DNA of 64,000 bases from Mesorhizobium sp. CA8 (lineage in GTDB: Bacteria > Pseudomonadota > Alphaproteobacteria > Rhizobiales > Rhizobiaceae). The translations under genes were made by a program, and so were the position numbers. The stretch lies in the NCBI RefSeq assembly GCF_020164955.1, contig NZ_JAIUHG010000001.1, forward strand, positions 62,001 through 126,000, written 5' to 3'. The notes beneath the pieces were generated by a model. The model saw nothing but the letters and a program-made list of their open reading frames with translations, did not search any database and was not told the DNA's origin. Below, one piece after another: positions 63,133 through 64,000 of the stretch. The stretch's first letter is position 1; each line of letters starts with the position of its first letter.

Positions 63133-63286
63133 CTACCTTTACGAGCCGAATGCGAGGCGCGAGAAAGCTTCGAGCGCCGGCATGTTTGCCGAAGCTGCCG
63201 AGAGACAGTTGTCAGGACCGCTTCTTTATGTTGCCCTGCTGCCAGGGGAATCCGGCTTGGCGGCGGACAACGGGAGAGGTGATTTC

Positions 63287-63655
63287 ATGACCATCAGGGG
63301 AAGCTGCCACTGCAAGGCGACAACCTTCGAGGTTACCGACGCGCCGCAGACGGTGACGCAATGTACATGCTCGTTCTGCGCGAAGCGCGGGTCGCTATGG
63401 GCCTATTATGTGCCCTCGCAATTCAAGCTCACAAGTCCGCCGGAGAACGTCTCCTTCTATCGCTGGGGCTCGAAGACCGTGAAGCATGGTTTCTGCGCCA
63501 TTTGCGGTTGCGGCACCTTCACCGAAACGCCTGACTGGTCGACCGGGAAGCCTGATTTCGACAATCCGAAGATCAGCGTCAACTCGCGCCTGTTCGACGA
63601 TTTCGACCTGGACAAAGTCGAGGTGGTGGTCATCGACGGCAAGAACTTGTGGTAG
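63287..63655 (+). CDS. GFA family zinc protein
   Basis: The 122-residue second GFA-fold protein has RGSCHCKATTFEV, CTCSFCAKRGSLWAYY and HGFCAICGCGTFTET. The cysteine layout differs from the protein at 61932, so this is not a recent duplicate. A GGGAGAGG site precedes the ATG at 63287; the open frame upstream to 63182 is not needed. Confidence 0.92.
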   Translation: MTIRGSCHCKATTFEVTDAPQTVTQCTCSFCAKRGSLWAYYVPSQFKLTSPPENVSFYRWGSKTVKHGFCAICGCGTFTETPDWSTGKPDFDNPKISVNSRLFDDFDLDKVEVVVIDGKNLW

Positions 63656-63791
63656 AGGCGACGCGGGAACGGCGACCGGGCTTTGCGGCCGCATTGCCGT
63701 TCCGTTTTTCGCCGCATTTCATGTTACAAGGCTGCGGAAGGGCTGATTTGGCGTGGCCGCAACGGCCGCGAATTGGAGAGGGACCAATCTT

Positions 63792-64000
63792 ATGAAGAAG
63801 ACCGTGCTCGTCGTCGTGGCGACGGCTGTGCTGGTGAGCGCCTGCACCACCACCGATCCGTATACCGGCGACCAGAAGATTTCCAACACGGCGGCCGGTG
63901 CCGGCCTTGGCGCGCTGGCAGGCGCCAGCCTTGGTCTGCTCGCCGGCGGCAATGACCGCCGCAACGCCTTGATCGGCGCCGGCATCGGCGCTCTCGCCGG
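63792..64000 (+). CDS. glycine-zipper lipoprotein, start of gene (runs off right edge)
   Basis: The frame begins MKKTVLVVVATAVLVSACTTTDPY, a lipoprotein signal with the lipidated Cys18. It continues through two glycine-zipper stretches (TAAGAGLGALAGASLGLLAGG and IGAGIGALAG). This start is typical of OmpA-family lipoproteins (YiaD/Pal-like) whose C-terminal peptidoglycan-binding domain would lie beyond the window. A GGAGAGG site precedes the ATG. Confidence 0.8.
   Translation, partial: MKKTVLVVVATAVLVSACTTTDPYTGDQKISNTAAGAGLGALAGASLGLLAGGNDRRNALIGAGIGALA

Overview
The window looks like a chromosomal segment of a Mesorhizobium-type member of the Hyphomicrobiales (Alphaproteobacteria). The evidence is high GC with strong GC3 bias in most genes, an alphaproteobacterial gene set and order (M48 protease - dsbA - aroQ - accB - accC - aat next to DUF2155 and NDUFA12 genes), RNase E with a long acidic insertion, and intergenic palindromic repeats of the type found in rhizobia. 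The species cannot be named from sequence alone.

Left end (1-3.1 kb): accessory DNA. It holds an orphan reading frame, a stretch of nested stem-loops without a convincing gene, a small zinc-ribbon protein, tRNA-Pro(GGG), and a membrane-anchored putAbiC-type phage abortive-infection protein. The putAbiC gene lies between two copies of an 88-89 bp sequence, one of which is the 3' end of the neighbouring polysaccharide polymerase gene. It therefore looks like a one-gene defence cassette placed at the end of a surface-polysaccharide cluster.

3.0-14.7 kb: a surface/exopolysaccharide cluster. On the minus strand are an outer-membrane export lipoprotein, a GT4 glycosyltransferase, a WcaJ/ExoY-type initiating sugar-phosphate transferase and a Wzy/ligase-like polymerase. 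On the plus strand are an acyltransferase-3 protein and a Wzc/ExoP-type chain-length protein whose kinase domain lacks a recognisable Walker A lysine. A BcsL/CelD-like GNAT and a NodB-like deacetylase follow. A decayed muramidase gene sits inside the cluster, and no Wzx flippase is present.

14.7-34 kb: mixed metabolism: DUF2842, heme A synthase, argC, agmatinase, a second acyltransferase-3, a frameshifted glycerophosphodiester phosphodiesterase, an aldo/keto reductase with divergent LysR regulator, rplM-rpsI with a clear promoter, a LysE exporter, thioesterase, enoyl-CoA hydratase, GNAT, CoA-binding protein, O-acetylhomoserine sulfhydrylase with a cupin, an unusual solute-binding-like protein, cytochrome P450, gamma-carbonic anhydrase and an ankyrin protein.

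34-38.8 kb: a possible signalling patch (transglutaminase-like cysteine protease, double-PilZ protein, PAS_5 protein), a candidate small RNA with a strong terminator, a rhomboid protease, a CBS-pair protein and a solitary YjhX-type toxin.

38.9-64 kb: core genes: gatB, panBC, NDUFA12, aat, accBC, aroQ, dsbA-like, M48/TPR protease, aminotransferase plus glutaminase, rne, amidase, PBP1A, and prfB with the classical programmed +1 frameshift. Two GFA-family proteins, a small secreted Cys-rich protein and the start of a glycine-zipper lipoprotein follow. Two palindromic repeat families occur here; members of both end in the same 13-nt linker followed by a second hairpin, and one copy lies inside the 5' coding region of the DUF2155 gene.
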